Positions 9,413 to 17,281 of a stretch of DNA of 64,000 nt are shown piece by piece. The position numbers were made by a program, and so were the translations under genes. Positions within the stretch are counted from its first letter, which is position 1, and every line of letters starts with the position of its first letter. The notes under the pieces are model-generated. The model was given only the letters and a program-made list of their open reading frames with translations, did not search any database and was not told where the DNA came from. Source of the stretch: Bog-473 sp963787485 (GTDB lineage: Bacteria; Actinomycetota; Acidimicrobiia; Acidimicrobiales; RAAP-2); the NCBI GenBank assembly GCA_963787485.1, contig CAWBDF010000007.1, positions 1 to 64,000 on the forward strand, written 5' to 3'.

Positions 9413-10228
9413 ATGCGGATTCGGGTGGGCTGTGAGTTCAATTACGACTCGGTCGGCCCCACACCAACGGTCTGGCAAGTGAGGCCGCGCGCCGACCCGG
9501 CGCAACGCTTGGTCTCCGAGTCCTGGGGCACGTCGCCGTTGCTGCCGTGGAGCTCATACCACGACGCCTACGGCAACGTCTGCGATCGCCTGACGCTCCC
9601 CTCGGGGCGGGTGCTTCTGCGCTACGACGCGCAGGTCGAGGTCCCCGGAGTCGTTGACGACTCTGACAAGGAGGCGCCCCAGGTTCCTGTTGAGGCGCTG
9701 CCCGACGAGGCGCTGGCCTTCCTACTGCCGAGCCGGTTCTGTCTGTCCGACGTGCTTCAGCAGCGAGCCTGGGACCTCTTCGGCGGAACCGAACCGGGAT
9801 GGCCCCGGGTCGCGGCCGTGTGCAACTGGGTTCACAAGAACGTCCAGTTCCAAGCCGGAAGCAGCAATCCGCTGACTTCGGCCCTCGACGTGTGGGAGAA
9901 CCGCACCGGCGTTTGCCGAGATTTCGCCCATCTTGGGCTCACCTTATGCCGGAGCCTCAACGTCCCGGCCCGCTACGTTTTCGGTTACCTGCCTGACATC
10001 GGCATCTCCCCGCCCTACGACCCCATGGACTTTGCTGCCTGGTTCGAGGCGTACCTCGGAGGCCGCTGGTGGACCTTTGACCCACGCAACAACGAGCCCC
10101 GTGCCGGTCGGATAGTCATCGGCCGGGGTCGCGACGCGCTGGACGTTGCCATGGTGACAGCATATGGAGCGCCGATCCTGCAGACGATGACGGTGTGGGC
10201 CGATGAGATCGGCGACCAAATGACCTGA
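9413..10228 (+). CDS. Transglutaminase-like protein lacking the catalytic His
   Basis: The start codon directly follows the previous stop (TGAATG). The 271-residue protein keeps the nucleophile Cys168 (GVCRDFAHLG) and Asp223 (TFDPRNN). The position where the two paralogues have His-Ala-Trp reads Ala-Ala-Trp (Ala208 in MDFAAWFEAYLGG). It is therefore either a pseudo-enzyme partner of the intact paralogues or uses another base. It is the last gene of the ATP-grasp operon; the next gene starts 128 bases downstream and differs in base composition. Confidence 0.86.
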   Translation: MRIRVGCEFNYDSVGPTPTVWQVRPRADPAQRLVSESWGTSPLLPWSSYHDAYGNVCDRLTLPSGRVLLRYDAQVEVPGVVDDSDKEAPQVPVEALPDEALAFLLPSRFCLSDVLQQRAWDLFGGTEPGWPRVAAVCNWVHKNVQFQAGSSNPLTSALDVWENRTGVCRDFAHLGLTLCRSLNVPARYVFGYLPDIGISPPYDPMDFAAWFEAYLGGRWWTFDPRNNEPRAGRIVIGRGRDALDVAMVTAYGAPILQTMTVWADEIGDQMT

Positions 10229-10356
10229 ACTGAGGCGGTGCGCAGAAAAACCAAAACCTGGAGTTGATCCAACCTCGTGGACACACCGATAGTTGGGACA
10301 CAGAGACGAATCAACGATACAAAAGGGGGCTGGGGACTTCATGAGACAATCAGCCT

Positions 10357-11028
10357 ATGGAGGACACAAGGTTGGAGAGTCCAGCTACATCGCTTCCAGA
10401 TCTCGTCTGGTATGCGAGCTACGGTTCGAATCTAAATCGAGCCAGATTCATGGCGTACATCGAAGGTGGCAGCCCACCAGGAACAGGCGTCGTCTACAAG
10501 GGCTCCCGAGATACGAGTCCGCCTCTCGATGACGTCTCACTCGAATTGCCTCAGTCTCTCTACTTCGCAGGATGGTCTGAGCGACCATGGGGAGGCACAG
10601 CGGCCGCCTTCATCACTCTTAAACGCAAACAACCGCCAGCTCTGGCCAGGGCCTACCTGATCGCCCGGCAACAATTTGCGGACGTCGTAGCTCAAGAGAA
10701 TGAGCACGCGTCAGGGTCCGAGGGACTGAAACTCGATCTGGAAGAAGCCCGACGCTTTGGCCATGCTCGAATGCTTCCATCGGGCTTCTATTCCGAGCTC
10801 ATCTACTGCGGTAACCGAGACGGCTTCCCGATGCTGAGCTTTACCTCGTCAGAAGACCGAACTGATCACAACGCTCCTTCTCCCGCCTACCTCAGAATGA
10901 TTCACAGTGGGCTGCATGAGGCTCACGGTCTCAGTGTCGAGGACTCGGTGGGGTACTTCAAAGACAGGCCGGGAGTTCTGGGCCAGTTAACCGTCCAGCA
11001 GTTATTGAAGATCCTCTCTTTGAGGTGA
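10357..11028 (+). CDS. GGCT-like fold protein (YASYGSNL motif)
   Basis: The 223-residue product has WYASYGSNLNRARF near residue 18. YGSNL is the substrate-loop motif of the gamma-glutamylcyclotransferase-like superfamily, and similar proteins are often mislabelled histone deacetylase. Function is unknown; gamma-glutamyl-amine chemistry is only a fold-level guess. Its DNA is clearly richer in A and T than its neighbours and uses codons such as AAA, TCT and CAA that are rare nearby, suggesting horizontal transfer. It lies between the ATP-grasp operon and a broken FAH gene, in the same direction as both. Confidence 0.72.
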   Translation: MEDTRLESPATSLPDLVWYASYGSNLNRARFMAYIEGGSPPGTGVVYKGSRDTSPPLDDVSLELPQSLYFAGWSERPWGGTAAAFITLKRKQPPALARAYLIARQQFADVVAQENEHASGSEGLKLDLEEARRFGHARMLPSGFYSELIYCGNRDGFPMLSFTSSEDRTDHNAPSPAYLRMIHSGLHEAHGLSVEDSVGYFKDRPGVLGQLTVQQLLKILSLR

Positions 11029-11725
11029 TCTCTTCGACACAATCACTGTCTTGTTTATGAGGCCTTCGTCCCCGCTTCGGCGGTAACGAACCATCGACGA
11101 CGCCGAATCCGACGGGAACCTCAGCGACGCCGACGTTCGACCACCAATCCCACCGCCCCGGAGCATCTTCGCCGCTGGCCTCAACTATCGGTCCCATGCC
11201 GATGAGGCCGGCATGAAGCTGGCGAACTCGCCGCTCATCTTCACGAAATTTCCCAGCTGCCTTAACGGCCCCAACGACCCCATCGTTCTTGGTGGAAACA
11301 TAGACGACTACGAAGCGGAGCTGGTGGTGGTCATCGGCCGAGGCGGTCGCAACATCCGACCGGAAGACGCGTGGGATCACGTTGGAGGGCTGACCGTCGG
11401 CCAGGACATCTCCGATCGCGCCCTGCAATTCGCAGCCGAGCCAGCGCACTTTGATGTGGGCAAATCCCGGGACACCTACGGACCGATCGGCCCGGTCATC
11501 GTTTCCACCGACTCATTCGCCGACCCTGGTGACCTATCGATCACCTGCGATGTCAACGGGGAGCGACGCCAGGAAGACCGCACCTCGAATCTGATCTTCG
11601 ACGTTCCGACCCTGATCAGTTACCTCTCGGAGATCCTCACCCTGAGTCCCGGGGATCTGATCTTCACGGGTACACCGGAGGGCACGGGCGTCGCAAGCCT
11701 GCAATTCCTCGCCGACGGTGACCTA

Positions 11726-11743
11726 GTGCCGCAGCAGGCAACG
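11726..11743 (+). repeat. IS630-type left terminal inverted repeat
   Basis: The sequence is GTGCCGCAGCAGGCAACG. It pairs with the right end (reverse complement GTGCCGTATCAGGCAACG), differing at two positions. A TA dinucleotide precedes it. Confidence 0.9.
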
Positions 11744-11812
11744 TAAGGCGGGCGCGTCCACCACTTTGACCTCGGCGTCGCGCAAATTGGCTTCCCGCGA
11801 AAAGGAGGTCAA

Positions 11813-12949
11813 GTGCGCGAAGGGGTACGCGTTCGGGAGATCACCAACGACGAGGGCAGACGATTGCTTCAGATCGTTCGGCGCTCGTCGGGCTCGGTAG
11901 TGCGGTGGCGTCGGGCCCAGATGGTCCTGCTCTCGGCCCAGGGCATGGACGTCGCCCAGATCGCCAAGGTGGCCTTCACCTCGCCCGACCGGGTCAGAGA
12001 GGTCCTGCACAACTTCAACGACGACGGCTTCGACTCCTTGGCCCCCAAGTACTCGGGCGGGCGACCCCCGAAATTCACCCTGCCTGAGCGCAGGGAGATC
12101 AAGAAGATCGCCCTCAGCCGTCCGGTCGACCACGACCTGCCCTTTTCCACCTGGAGCCTGACCAAGTTGGCCGAGTTCCTCGTCGCCGAGGGGGTGGTCG
12201 ACGACATCAGCCACGAGGGTCTGCGCGTGCTCCTCCGTGAGGAGGGTGTCTCCTTTCAAGTGATCAAGACCTGGAAGCAATCGAAGGACCCTGACTTCGA
12301 GGCCAAGAAGAACCGGGTGCTCGAGCTCTACGACATCGCCGATGGCAAGGCAAAACCAAAGAAGGGCGACCCCACCGTCGTGATCTGCATGGACGAGTTC
12401 GGACCGCTCAACCTCATGCCACGTCCCGGCAAGCACTGGGCGCCGATGATCGTCAAAGGAGAGGAGCGCACCGAGGGGTCACGACGTCGGCGCCGCCGAG
12501 CCACCTACACCCGGACCAAGGGGGTGCGTCACCTCATGGCCGCCTATGACCTGGGCCAGGACAAGATCTACGGCCACATCAAGATGAAGAAGGACCGGAC
12601 CACCTTCCTCGAGTTCTGCCGCTACCTGCGGACCCTCTACCCGCCCAGTGTGCGCATCGCCATCGTCATGGACAACTTCAGCCCGCACCTCTCGACCAAG
12701 GTCGACTCCCGGGTGGGCGATTGGGCCGAGGCCAACAACGTCGAGCTGGCCTACGTACCCACCAACGCCAGCTGGCTGAACCGGATCGAGGCGCAGTTCC
12801 AGGCGTTGCGCTACTTCACTCTCGACGGCACCGACCACCGCTCACATGAAGAGCAGAACTCGATGATCCGTCGCTACATCGCATGGCGCAACCGCAACGC
12901 TCAGAACAAGACCCTGCGTGAGCTGGTAAAGCGCGCAAACGTTGCCTGA
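11813..12949 (+). CDS. IS630-family transposase
   Basis: The 378-residue protein starts at GTG 11813, five bases after AAAGGAGG. An N-terminal helix-turn-helix region (WRRAQMVLLSAQGM, then IAKVAFTSPDRV) is followed by a DDE catalytic core. The three acidic residues are Asp194 (CMDEFGPL), Asp287 (IVMDNFSPH) and Glu326 (NRIEAQF), all present, so the enzyme looks active. It acts on its own 18-bp ends and inserts at TA. Its stop codon lies inside the right inverted repeat. Confidence 0.94.
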   Translation: MREGVRVREITNDEGRRLLQIVRRSSGSVVRWRRAQMVLLSAQGMDVAQIAKVAFTSPDRVREVLHNFNDDGFDSLAPKYSGGRPPKFTLPERREIKKIALSRPVDHDLPFSTWSLTKLAEFLVAEGVVDDISHEGLRVLLREEGVSFQVIKTWKQSKDPDFEAKKNRVLELYDIADGKAKPKKGDPTVVICMDEFGPLNLMPRPGKHWAPMIVKGEERTEGSRRRRRRATYTRTKGVRHLMAAYDLGQDKIYGHIKMKKDRTTFLEFCRYLRTLYPPSVRIAIVMDNFSPHLSTKVDSRVGDWAEANNVELAYVPTNASWLNRIEAQFQALRYFTLDGTDHRSHEEQNSMIRRYIAWRNRNAQNKTLRELVKRANVA

Positions 12950-12957
12950 TACGGCAC
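12940..12957 (-). repeat. IS630-type right terminal inverted repeat
   Basis: The plus strand reads CGTTGCCTGATACGGCAC. Its reverse complement matches the left end at 16 of 18 positions. TA follows, then the rest of the interrupted FAH gene. Confidence 0.9.
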
Positions 12958-13154
12958 TAGTTACCACCACGATTGAGGGCATTGGCACATTCAAGAACCG
13001 ATGTCGGGTGGCCGAGGAGGCCCGTAAGTGACGACTGGGCTTTCAGATGGTGGACTCTCCTTCAAGCCCACGGCCTCTGCCATCCGTACGTAGCGCTCAT
13101 GGGTGGGTTTTGAACCTTTGCGGATTCCACTTTCAAGCCTTTGAGCTGGGCTTT

Positions 13155-13203
13155 TGGTGGAGGTGAAGGGACTCGAACCCTCGGCCTCTACATTGCGAAA
13201 GTA
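13155..13203 (-). other. tRNA-Ala 3'-half fragment (att-like), copy 1
   Basis: Read on the minus strand, this ends in CACCTCCACCA, preceded by a T-arm (GGTTCGAGTCCC) and a degenerate anticodon arm with CGC in the loop. It closely follows the genuine tRNA-Ala at 33680-33755 but lacks the D-arm and 5' acceptor strand, and the anticodon stem is mispaired. It cannot be a working tRNA; tRNA 3' ends are the classic target of tyrosine integrases. Confidence 0.65.
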
Positions 13204-13300
13204 CGGTTCTCAGGCTTTTGACCAGGTCTTTTCCGAGGAATTTCCTGGCTGCAGCGTTTCGATCCCCTCAGGGTCCCTCACGATCCCTCCCCTTCCCGCA

Positions 13301-13323
13301 CGATAAAGACACGTAAAGACACG
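13301..13323 (+). repeat. Paired 10-bp-period repeat (AAAGACACGT type)
   Basis: CGATAAAGACACGTAAAGACACG holds two in-phase copies of AAAGACACG, one helical turn apart. The same type occurs at 21082-21104, and a variant with AAGGTCACG occurs at 21253-21275 and 21476-21498. The form suits a protein binding two adjacent sites on one DNA face, such as integrase arm sites. Confidence 0.6.
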
Positions 13324-13737
13324 CTCGGACAGCCTCTCGCAGGGTCGGTCGACGGATCGGTAGTCACGTCCGATCGGCCTTCTCTCCCAATGCCCAGCGA
13401 ATGGCACTCGTTCCCCCTTGGCGACGATCACGTTCCTCGGCGAGCAACAGGACATCACCGACCCTGAAGCAGCGGTGCTTGTTGCGGGGCAGACGACGAC
13501 ACGCCGATGTTCTGTCCGCCGTCAGCCAGTCGACCTGTCGGGTCACGTCCACCCGGTCACCCGCCGGGCCGGCTCCTCATCCTGCGTCGACCGCAGTGCC
13601 GTACACCTTCGGGTTCTCGACCCGAAGGTCACGGAAGCGCTCTTTGGTAGCCGTGGATTATCGAATACGTCGCGAAGGCCAACGAGTGTCAGGCGGAGCG
13701 ACCCTCTCGGGCGCGATTGCTGTCGGGTGAAGTTCCG

Positions 13738-14595
13738 TCACCCAATGACACGAAGCTGTGCGGGACTCGACGGAGCAGCCGTGTCGCCCAAGCTTGCAAA
13801 AGCATCGGCGGTCGAATCGTCGGCTGGGAGCCAGGTGATAAGCCGTTGCTCGTCGACTTCATCGGGAAGGAGCACCTCGTAGTTGATGCGGAGGTGCCCG
13901 AAATCAGGGTGCACAATGCGCGTGGTACCACGGCGTTTTTCTGCTGTCGCGAACTTGGACCAGCGCTCCACGAAGTCGGGCGCCTCACGCAGCTCATCCA
14001 GCAGCTTGGCGAAGCGTTCGTTGTCACCCCAGCGAGCGGTGGCGGCGCGCAGGCGAGCCACCTGATCGTCGGCCGCCGCCGTCCAGTCGGGGTATACCGT
14101 TCGCGCATCGCGGTGGAGGAACACGTAGCGGGCGAGGTTCGGCTCTGCACCCTCGAGCATTCCGAGGGGCCGGACGAGGCGCCCCCAAGCTGCGTTCCCG
14201 GCCAACACGTCGTTGGCCGGGCCAACCACGAAGGCAGGTGTGGTCCCCAATCGCTCGAGGAGCACCTTCACCGTCGGTACCACGACGCGGGTTAACGACC
14301 CAGCCGCCGGGCACAACACCGACTTTTGGTCCACCATGGCCAGCATCGAGAGCTGTCGGCGTCCGTCGTCGTCGAGGCGCAGCGCGTCGGCGAGGGCGGC
14401 GATCACGCTCGCCGACGGTCGGGTGTCGCGGCCCTGTTCGAGGCGAACCAGGTAGTCGATGCTGACCCCGGCGAGAGTGGCGACCTCCTCTCGGCGAAGG
14501 CCGGGTGTGCGTCGGCGCCCGCTGTCGGGCAGGCCGACGTCGCCCGGCTGGAGCTGCTCGCGGCGGGCCCGGAGGAACTCGGCCACAGATGTCAC
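13738..14595 (-). CDS. XRE-family helix-turn-helix regulator with MmyB-like domain
   Basis: The 285-residue protein has an N-terminal XRE helix-turn-helix (LRREEVATLAGVSIDYLVRLEQGR, about residues 33-56) followed by a C-terminal ligand-binding-type domain containing VGPANDVLAGNAAWGRL and a late FGHLRINYEVLL, as in the MmyB-like family. These actinobacterial regulators usually repress a neighbouring gene and respond to small molecules. It is transcribed away from the yceI gene starting 101 bases off, so yceI and the genes after it are its likeliest targets. The start chosen is GTG at 14595. Confidence 0.85.
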   Translation of the reverse strand: MTSVAEFLRARREQLQPGDVGLPDSGRRRTPGLRREEVATLAGVSIDYLVRLEQGRDTRPSASVIAALADALRLDDDGRRQLSMLAMVDQKSVLCPAAGSLTRVVVPTVKVLLERLGTTPAFVVGPANDVLAGNAAWGRLVRPLGMLEGAEPNLARYVFLHRDARTVYPDWTAAADDQVARLRAATARWGDNERFAKLLDELREAPDFVERWSKFATAEKRRGTTRIVHPDFGHLRINYEVLLPDEVDEQRLITWLPADDSTADAFASLGDTAAPSSPAQLRVIG

Positions 14596-14696
14596 ACCAC
14601 AAGCATGCCCGATCTGCCCCGACGTATGCCTGGCCCTGTCAGTACCAGGATCAGCCCGGCCTTCTCGGACCGATCCCGCAAGAGGATCATCGATTC

Positions 14697-15260
14697 ATGA
14701 CCACTACACCTGAGAGAGCCACACTGCCCTTGACCCCCGGCCATTGGGTGGTCGATACCAACCATTCCTCGATCGGATTCACTATCCGTCACCTCGGAGT
14801 GTCCAAGGTGCGGGGCCGTTTCACTCGCTTCGACGCTGACGTCGTCGTCGGGGAGACGCTCGCGACGACGAGTGTGAGCGCCACCGTCGACATCGCATCG
14901 ATTGACACCGCCAACGCCGACCGGGACGCCCACGTGCTCTCGCCCGGCCTCATCGACGTCGCTCGGCGCCCGACCATGGTGTTTCGTTCCACCAGCGTGA
15001 AGGGAGCTGGAATGGAGTATCAGGTCGAGGGTGATCTGACCATTGGCGACGTCACTCGTCCGATCGTCCTTGCCGTCGAGCTTGGCGGAATCGAATCCTT
15101 CCCGGGCGGCCCCCGTCACGCCGGCTTCGAAGCGGGAACCGAGATCCGCCGCAAGGACTTCGGCATCGACCTCGCCATGCCGCCCGGCGTCAGCGTTGTC
15201 GCACTCGGCGATGTGGTGAAGGTCGAGATTGATCTCCAGCTGCTCGAGCCCTCCATCTAA
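14697..15260 (+). CDS. YceI family lipocalin-like protein (cytoplasmic form)
   Basis: The 187-residue product begins at ATG 14697. It contains HWVVDTNHSSIGFTIRHLGVSKVRG and DVTRPIVLAVELGG, which match the YceI fold, a beta-barrel that binds isoprenoid-type amphiphilic molecules. No signal peptide or anchor is visible, unlike the second YceI protein at 19930-20760. It is followed after 37 bases by the GH15 gene in the same direction and lies divergent from the XRE regulator. Confidence 0.85.
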   Translation: MTTTPERATLPLTPGHWVVDTNHSSIGFTIRHLGVSKVRGRFTRFDADVVVGETLATTSVSATVDIASIDTANADRDAHVLSPGLIDVARRPTMVFRSTSVKGAGMEYQVEGDLTIGDVTRPIVLAVELGGIESFPGGPRHAGFEAGTEIRRKDFGIDLAMPPGVSVVALGDVVKVEIDLQLLEPSI

Positions 15261-15297
15261 ACACACGGCCCGTTCCGTCACAAGAGGTCGGAAACCG

Positions 15298-17235
15298 ATG
15301 AGCACATCCCCGATCACTCTCAGTGCAGTTCCGCCCAGGACCCACACGATCGAGTCTGCCGACCGCCCCCGGATTTTCGAGGTGGGCGAATCCAATCCAG
15401 AGAGTGGGAACGGAACGTGGGAAGGAGAGGTGCGCCGCCGCATCTCTGACTACGCACTCATCGGCGACACCCATACGGCCGCACTCATACACCTCGACGG
15501 GTCCGTGGATTGGCTTTGCCTACCGCGCTTCGACTCTTCCGCAGTGTTCGCCCGGCTGCTCGGAGTGGCCGACAACGGCCGATGGAGGCTGGACGCCGAC
15601 GCTCCGGTGCTCGAGCGCACCCGCCGGTATCGGGGCGACACGATGATTCTCGAGACCGAGTTGTCGACTGCCTCCGGGCGGATTGTGATCGTCGACTTCA
15701 TGCCGCCCCGGGAGGAACATCCCACCCTGGTCCGCCTGGTCTACGGCCTCACAGGACGCGTGCGGATGACGATGGACCTGCGGTTCCGGTTCGGCTACGG
15801 AGAAGTCATCCCCTGGGTCCGGATGATCGACGGCGTCCTCCAGGCGGTGTCGGGGCCCGACCAGCTCAGCTTGCACACACCCGTCACCCTGATGGGTAAA
15901 GGGCCGGCCACGACCGCATCCTTCGACGTCGAGGCCGGGGAGTGCGTCCCGTTCGCACTGGTCTGGAGCCAGTCACATGAGAATCCCCCCGGCCCTCCCA
16001 ATCCGCTCCAAAAGCTCGAGGAGACCCAGCGGTACTGGAGGGAATGGTCTTCCCGGCATTGCTACATCGGCGAACACCGCTCGATCGTCATGCGGTCCCT
16101 TCTCACCTTGAAGGCACTGACCTACGCGCCTACCGGGGCCATCGTCGCCGCGCCGACGACCTCCCTTCCCGAGGCACTAGGTGGTGAACGCAACTGGGAC
16201 TACCGCTACAGCTGGCTGCGAGACGCCGCCGGCACATTCGCTGCCCTGCTGTCTTCGGGCTACATCTCCGAAGCCCGCGATTGGCGATCTTGGCTGTTGC
16301 GCGCCGCGTTGGGAGAGGTGGACAAGCTGCAGATCATGTACGGCGTCGCCGGGGAGCGCCTCCTGCCCGAGATCACTCTCGATTGGCTACCCGGGCATGA
16401 GGGATCGGCTCCCGTCCGCGTCGGCAATGCCGCCTCCACCCAGCGTCAGCTCGATGTCTACGGAGAGGTGATTCTGGCGCTGGAGCTGGCCAGGGAGGTC
16501 GGACTGCCCGACGACGACGACGCCTGGAACCTCGAGCTGGCCCTCATTGATTTCTTGGCCCACAACTGGCAAAAGCCCGATCAGGGCCTGTGGGAGATGC
16601 GCGGTGAGCCACGGCACCACGTGAGCTCCAAACTGATGGCATGGGCGGGTGTCGATCGGATGATCGCAGCCGCGGAGAAGCACGGACTGTCGGGGCCGGT
16701 CGAGGAATGGCGGGATCTCCGGGCTGTCATTCGGGCCGACATCCTCGCCCGTGGCTACGACCCTCGGCGCAATACGTTCGTGCAGAGCTACGGAAGCACA
16801 GAACTGGACGCCTCCCTCCTCATAATTCCCCTCCTCGGCTTTCTCCCTCCTGACGACCCCCGCGTGCTCGGCACCATTGCCGCCGTCGAGGACGACCTCC
16901 TCATCGACGGTCTCCTCCAGCGCTACCGGACACTGGAAGCCGTCGAGAGCAGCGTGGACGGGCTTCCGCCCGGCGAAGGTGTCTTCCTGGCAGGTTCGTT
17001 CCTATTGGTCGAGGTCTATGTCCTCGTCGGGCGGGCGGCGGAAGCCGAGCAACTCTTCGACCGCCTGATCCTCACTGGCAACGATCTCGGACTCTTCGCC
17101 GAGGAGTATGACCCGGTCGGCCGACTGCTCCTGGGCAACTTTCCTCAGGCGATGACTCACCTCGCGCTAATCAACGCGGCAACGCGGCTGGCGGATGTAG
17201 GGCCGTCAGCCGAGATCGGGCGGCCAAATCAATGA
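15298..17235 (+). CDS. GH15 family glycoside hydrolase (glucoamylase/trehalase type)
   Basis: The 645-residue protein starts at ATG 15298 after AGAGGTCGG. After a variable first 45 residues, ISDYALIGDTHTAALIHLDG begins the GH15-associated N-terminal domain. The (alpha/alpha)6 catalytic barrel follows with ERNWDYRYSWLRDAAGT. Likely catalytic glutamates are Glu433 (LWEMRGEP, acid) and Glu602 or Glu603 (LFAEEYDP, base). The family cuts alpha-glucans from the non-reducing end, and actinobacterial members also include trehalases, so the substrate is uncertain. No secretion signal is seen. With trehalose synthase elsewhere in the window, a trehalose or glycogen role is plausible. Confidence 0.88.
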   Translation: MSTSPITLSAVPPRTHTIESADRPRIFEVGESNPESGNGTWEGEVRRRISDYALIGDTHTAALIHLDGSVDWLCLPRFDSSAVFARLLGVADNGRWRLDADAPVLERTRRYRGDTMILETELSTASGRIVIVDFMPPREEHPTLVRLVYGLTGRVRMTMDLRFRFGYGEVIPWVRMIDGVLQAVSGPDQLSLHTPVTLMGKGPATTASFDVEAGECVPFALVWSQSHENPPGPPNPLQKLEETQRYWREWSSRHCYIGEHRSIVMRSLLTLKALTYAPTGAIVAAPTTSLPEALGGERNWDYRYSWLRDAAGTFAALLSSGYISEARDWRSWLLRAALGEVDKLQIMYGVAGERLLPEITLDWLPGHEGSAPVRVGNAASTQRQLDVYGEVILALELAREVGLPDDDDAWNLELALIDFLAHNWQKPDQGLWEMRGEPRHHVSSKLMAWAGVDRMIAAAEKHGLSGPVEEWRDLRAVIRADILARGYDPRRNTFVQSYGSTELDASLLIIPLLGFLPPDDPRVLGTIAAVEDDLLIDGLLQRYRTLEAVESSVDGLPPGEGVFLAGSFLLVEVYVLVGRAAEAEQLFDRLILTGNDLGLFAEEYDPVGRLLLGNFPQAMTHLALINAATRLADVGPSAEIGRPNQ

Positions 17236-17281
17236 GAACCAAGACCCCAGTGAGATTCACCGCAGAGAGAGAGGAAAGGTC

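Larger units (their letters stand above)
11726..12957 (+). mobile_element. Complete IS630-family insertion sequence
   Basis: The element is 1232 bp, bounded by 18-bp terminal inverted repeats that match at 16 of 18 positions and flanked on both sides by TA (11724-11725 and 12958-12959), the target duplication expected of IS630/Tc1-type transposition. It carries one intact transposase gene. The flanking host gene becomes continuous when the element and one TA are removed, so the insertion looks recent. Confidence 0.92.
11087..13031 (+). pseudogene. Fumarylacetoacetate hydrolase family gene, 5'-truncated and cut by an IS630-type element
   Basis: The frame opens after a TAA at 11084-11086 and reads IFAAGLNYRSHADEAGMK, the start of the FAH core, with metal-site residues in DDYEAELVVVIG and GQDISDRALQ. 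No plausible start codon precedes the core, so the N-terminal end is missing. At 11724 the gene is broken by the insertion sequence. Joining base 11725 to base 12960 continues the frame: DGDLV then TTTIEGIGTFKNRC and a TGA at 13029-13031, which is a normal FAH C-terminus. The family hydrolyses C-C bonds in beta-diketo acids of aromatic catabolism; the specific substrate cannot be told. The uninterrupted N-terminal part ends in an IS-derived stop at 11746. Confidence 0.82.
13122..13461 (+). repeat. 340-bp direct repeat, copy 1 (possible att-flanking region)
   Basis: This copy matches 21298-21631 along its whole length with scattered changes. Shared landmarks, in order and at nearly constant spacing (offset about 8175), are GGATYCCACTTT, the tRNA-Ala 3' half, GACCAGGTC, a run CGTTTCGATCCCCTCAGG, the CGATAA repeat pair, CGTCCGATCGGC, and GACGATCACGTTCCTCGGCG. 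Two direct copies with tRNA ends bracketing about 8 kb of accessory genes resemble the left and right junctions of an integrated element; a dispersed genomic repeat is the alternative. Confidence 0.75.
13032..13737. other. Gene-free stretch with tRNA-Ala fragment and repeat copy 1
   Basis: No convincing gene is seen between the end of the broken FAH gene and the XRE regulator. The stretch holds the first copy of a 340-bp direct repeat (13122-13461), inside which are the 3' half of a tRNA-Ala and a 10-bp-period repeat pair. A weaker tRNA-like piece may lie around 13040-13100. The remaining 270 bp next to the regulator gene show nothing recognisable. Confidence 0.6.

Noticed and set aside
13155..13203. 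Possible functional second tRNA-Ala
   Set aside because: Only the T-arm and acceptor 3' strand are preserved; the D-arm is absent and the anticodon stem does not pair.
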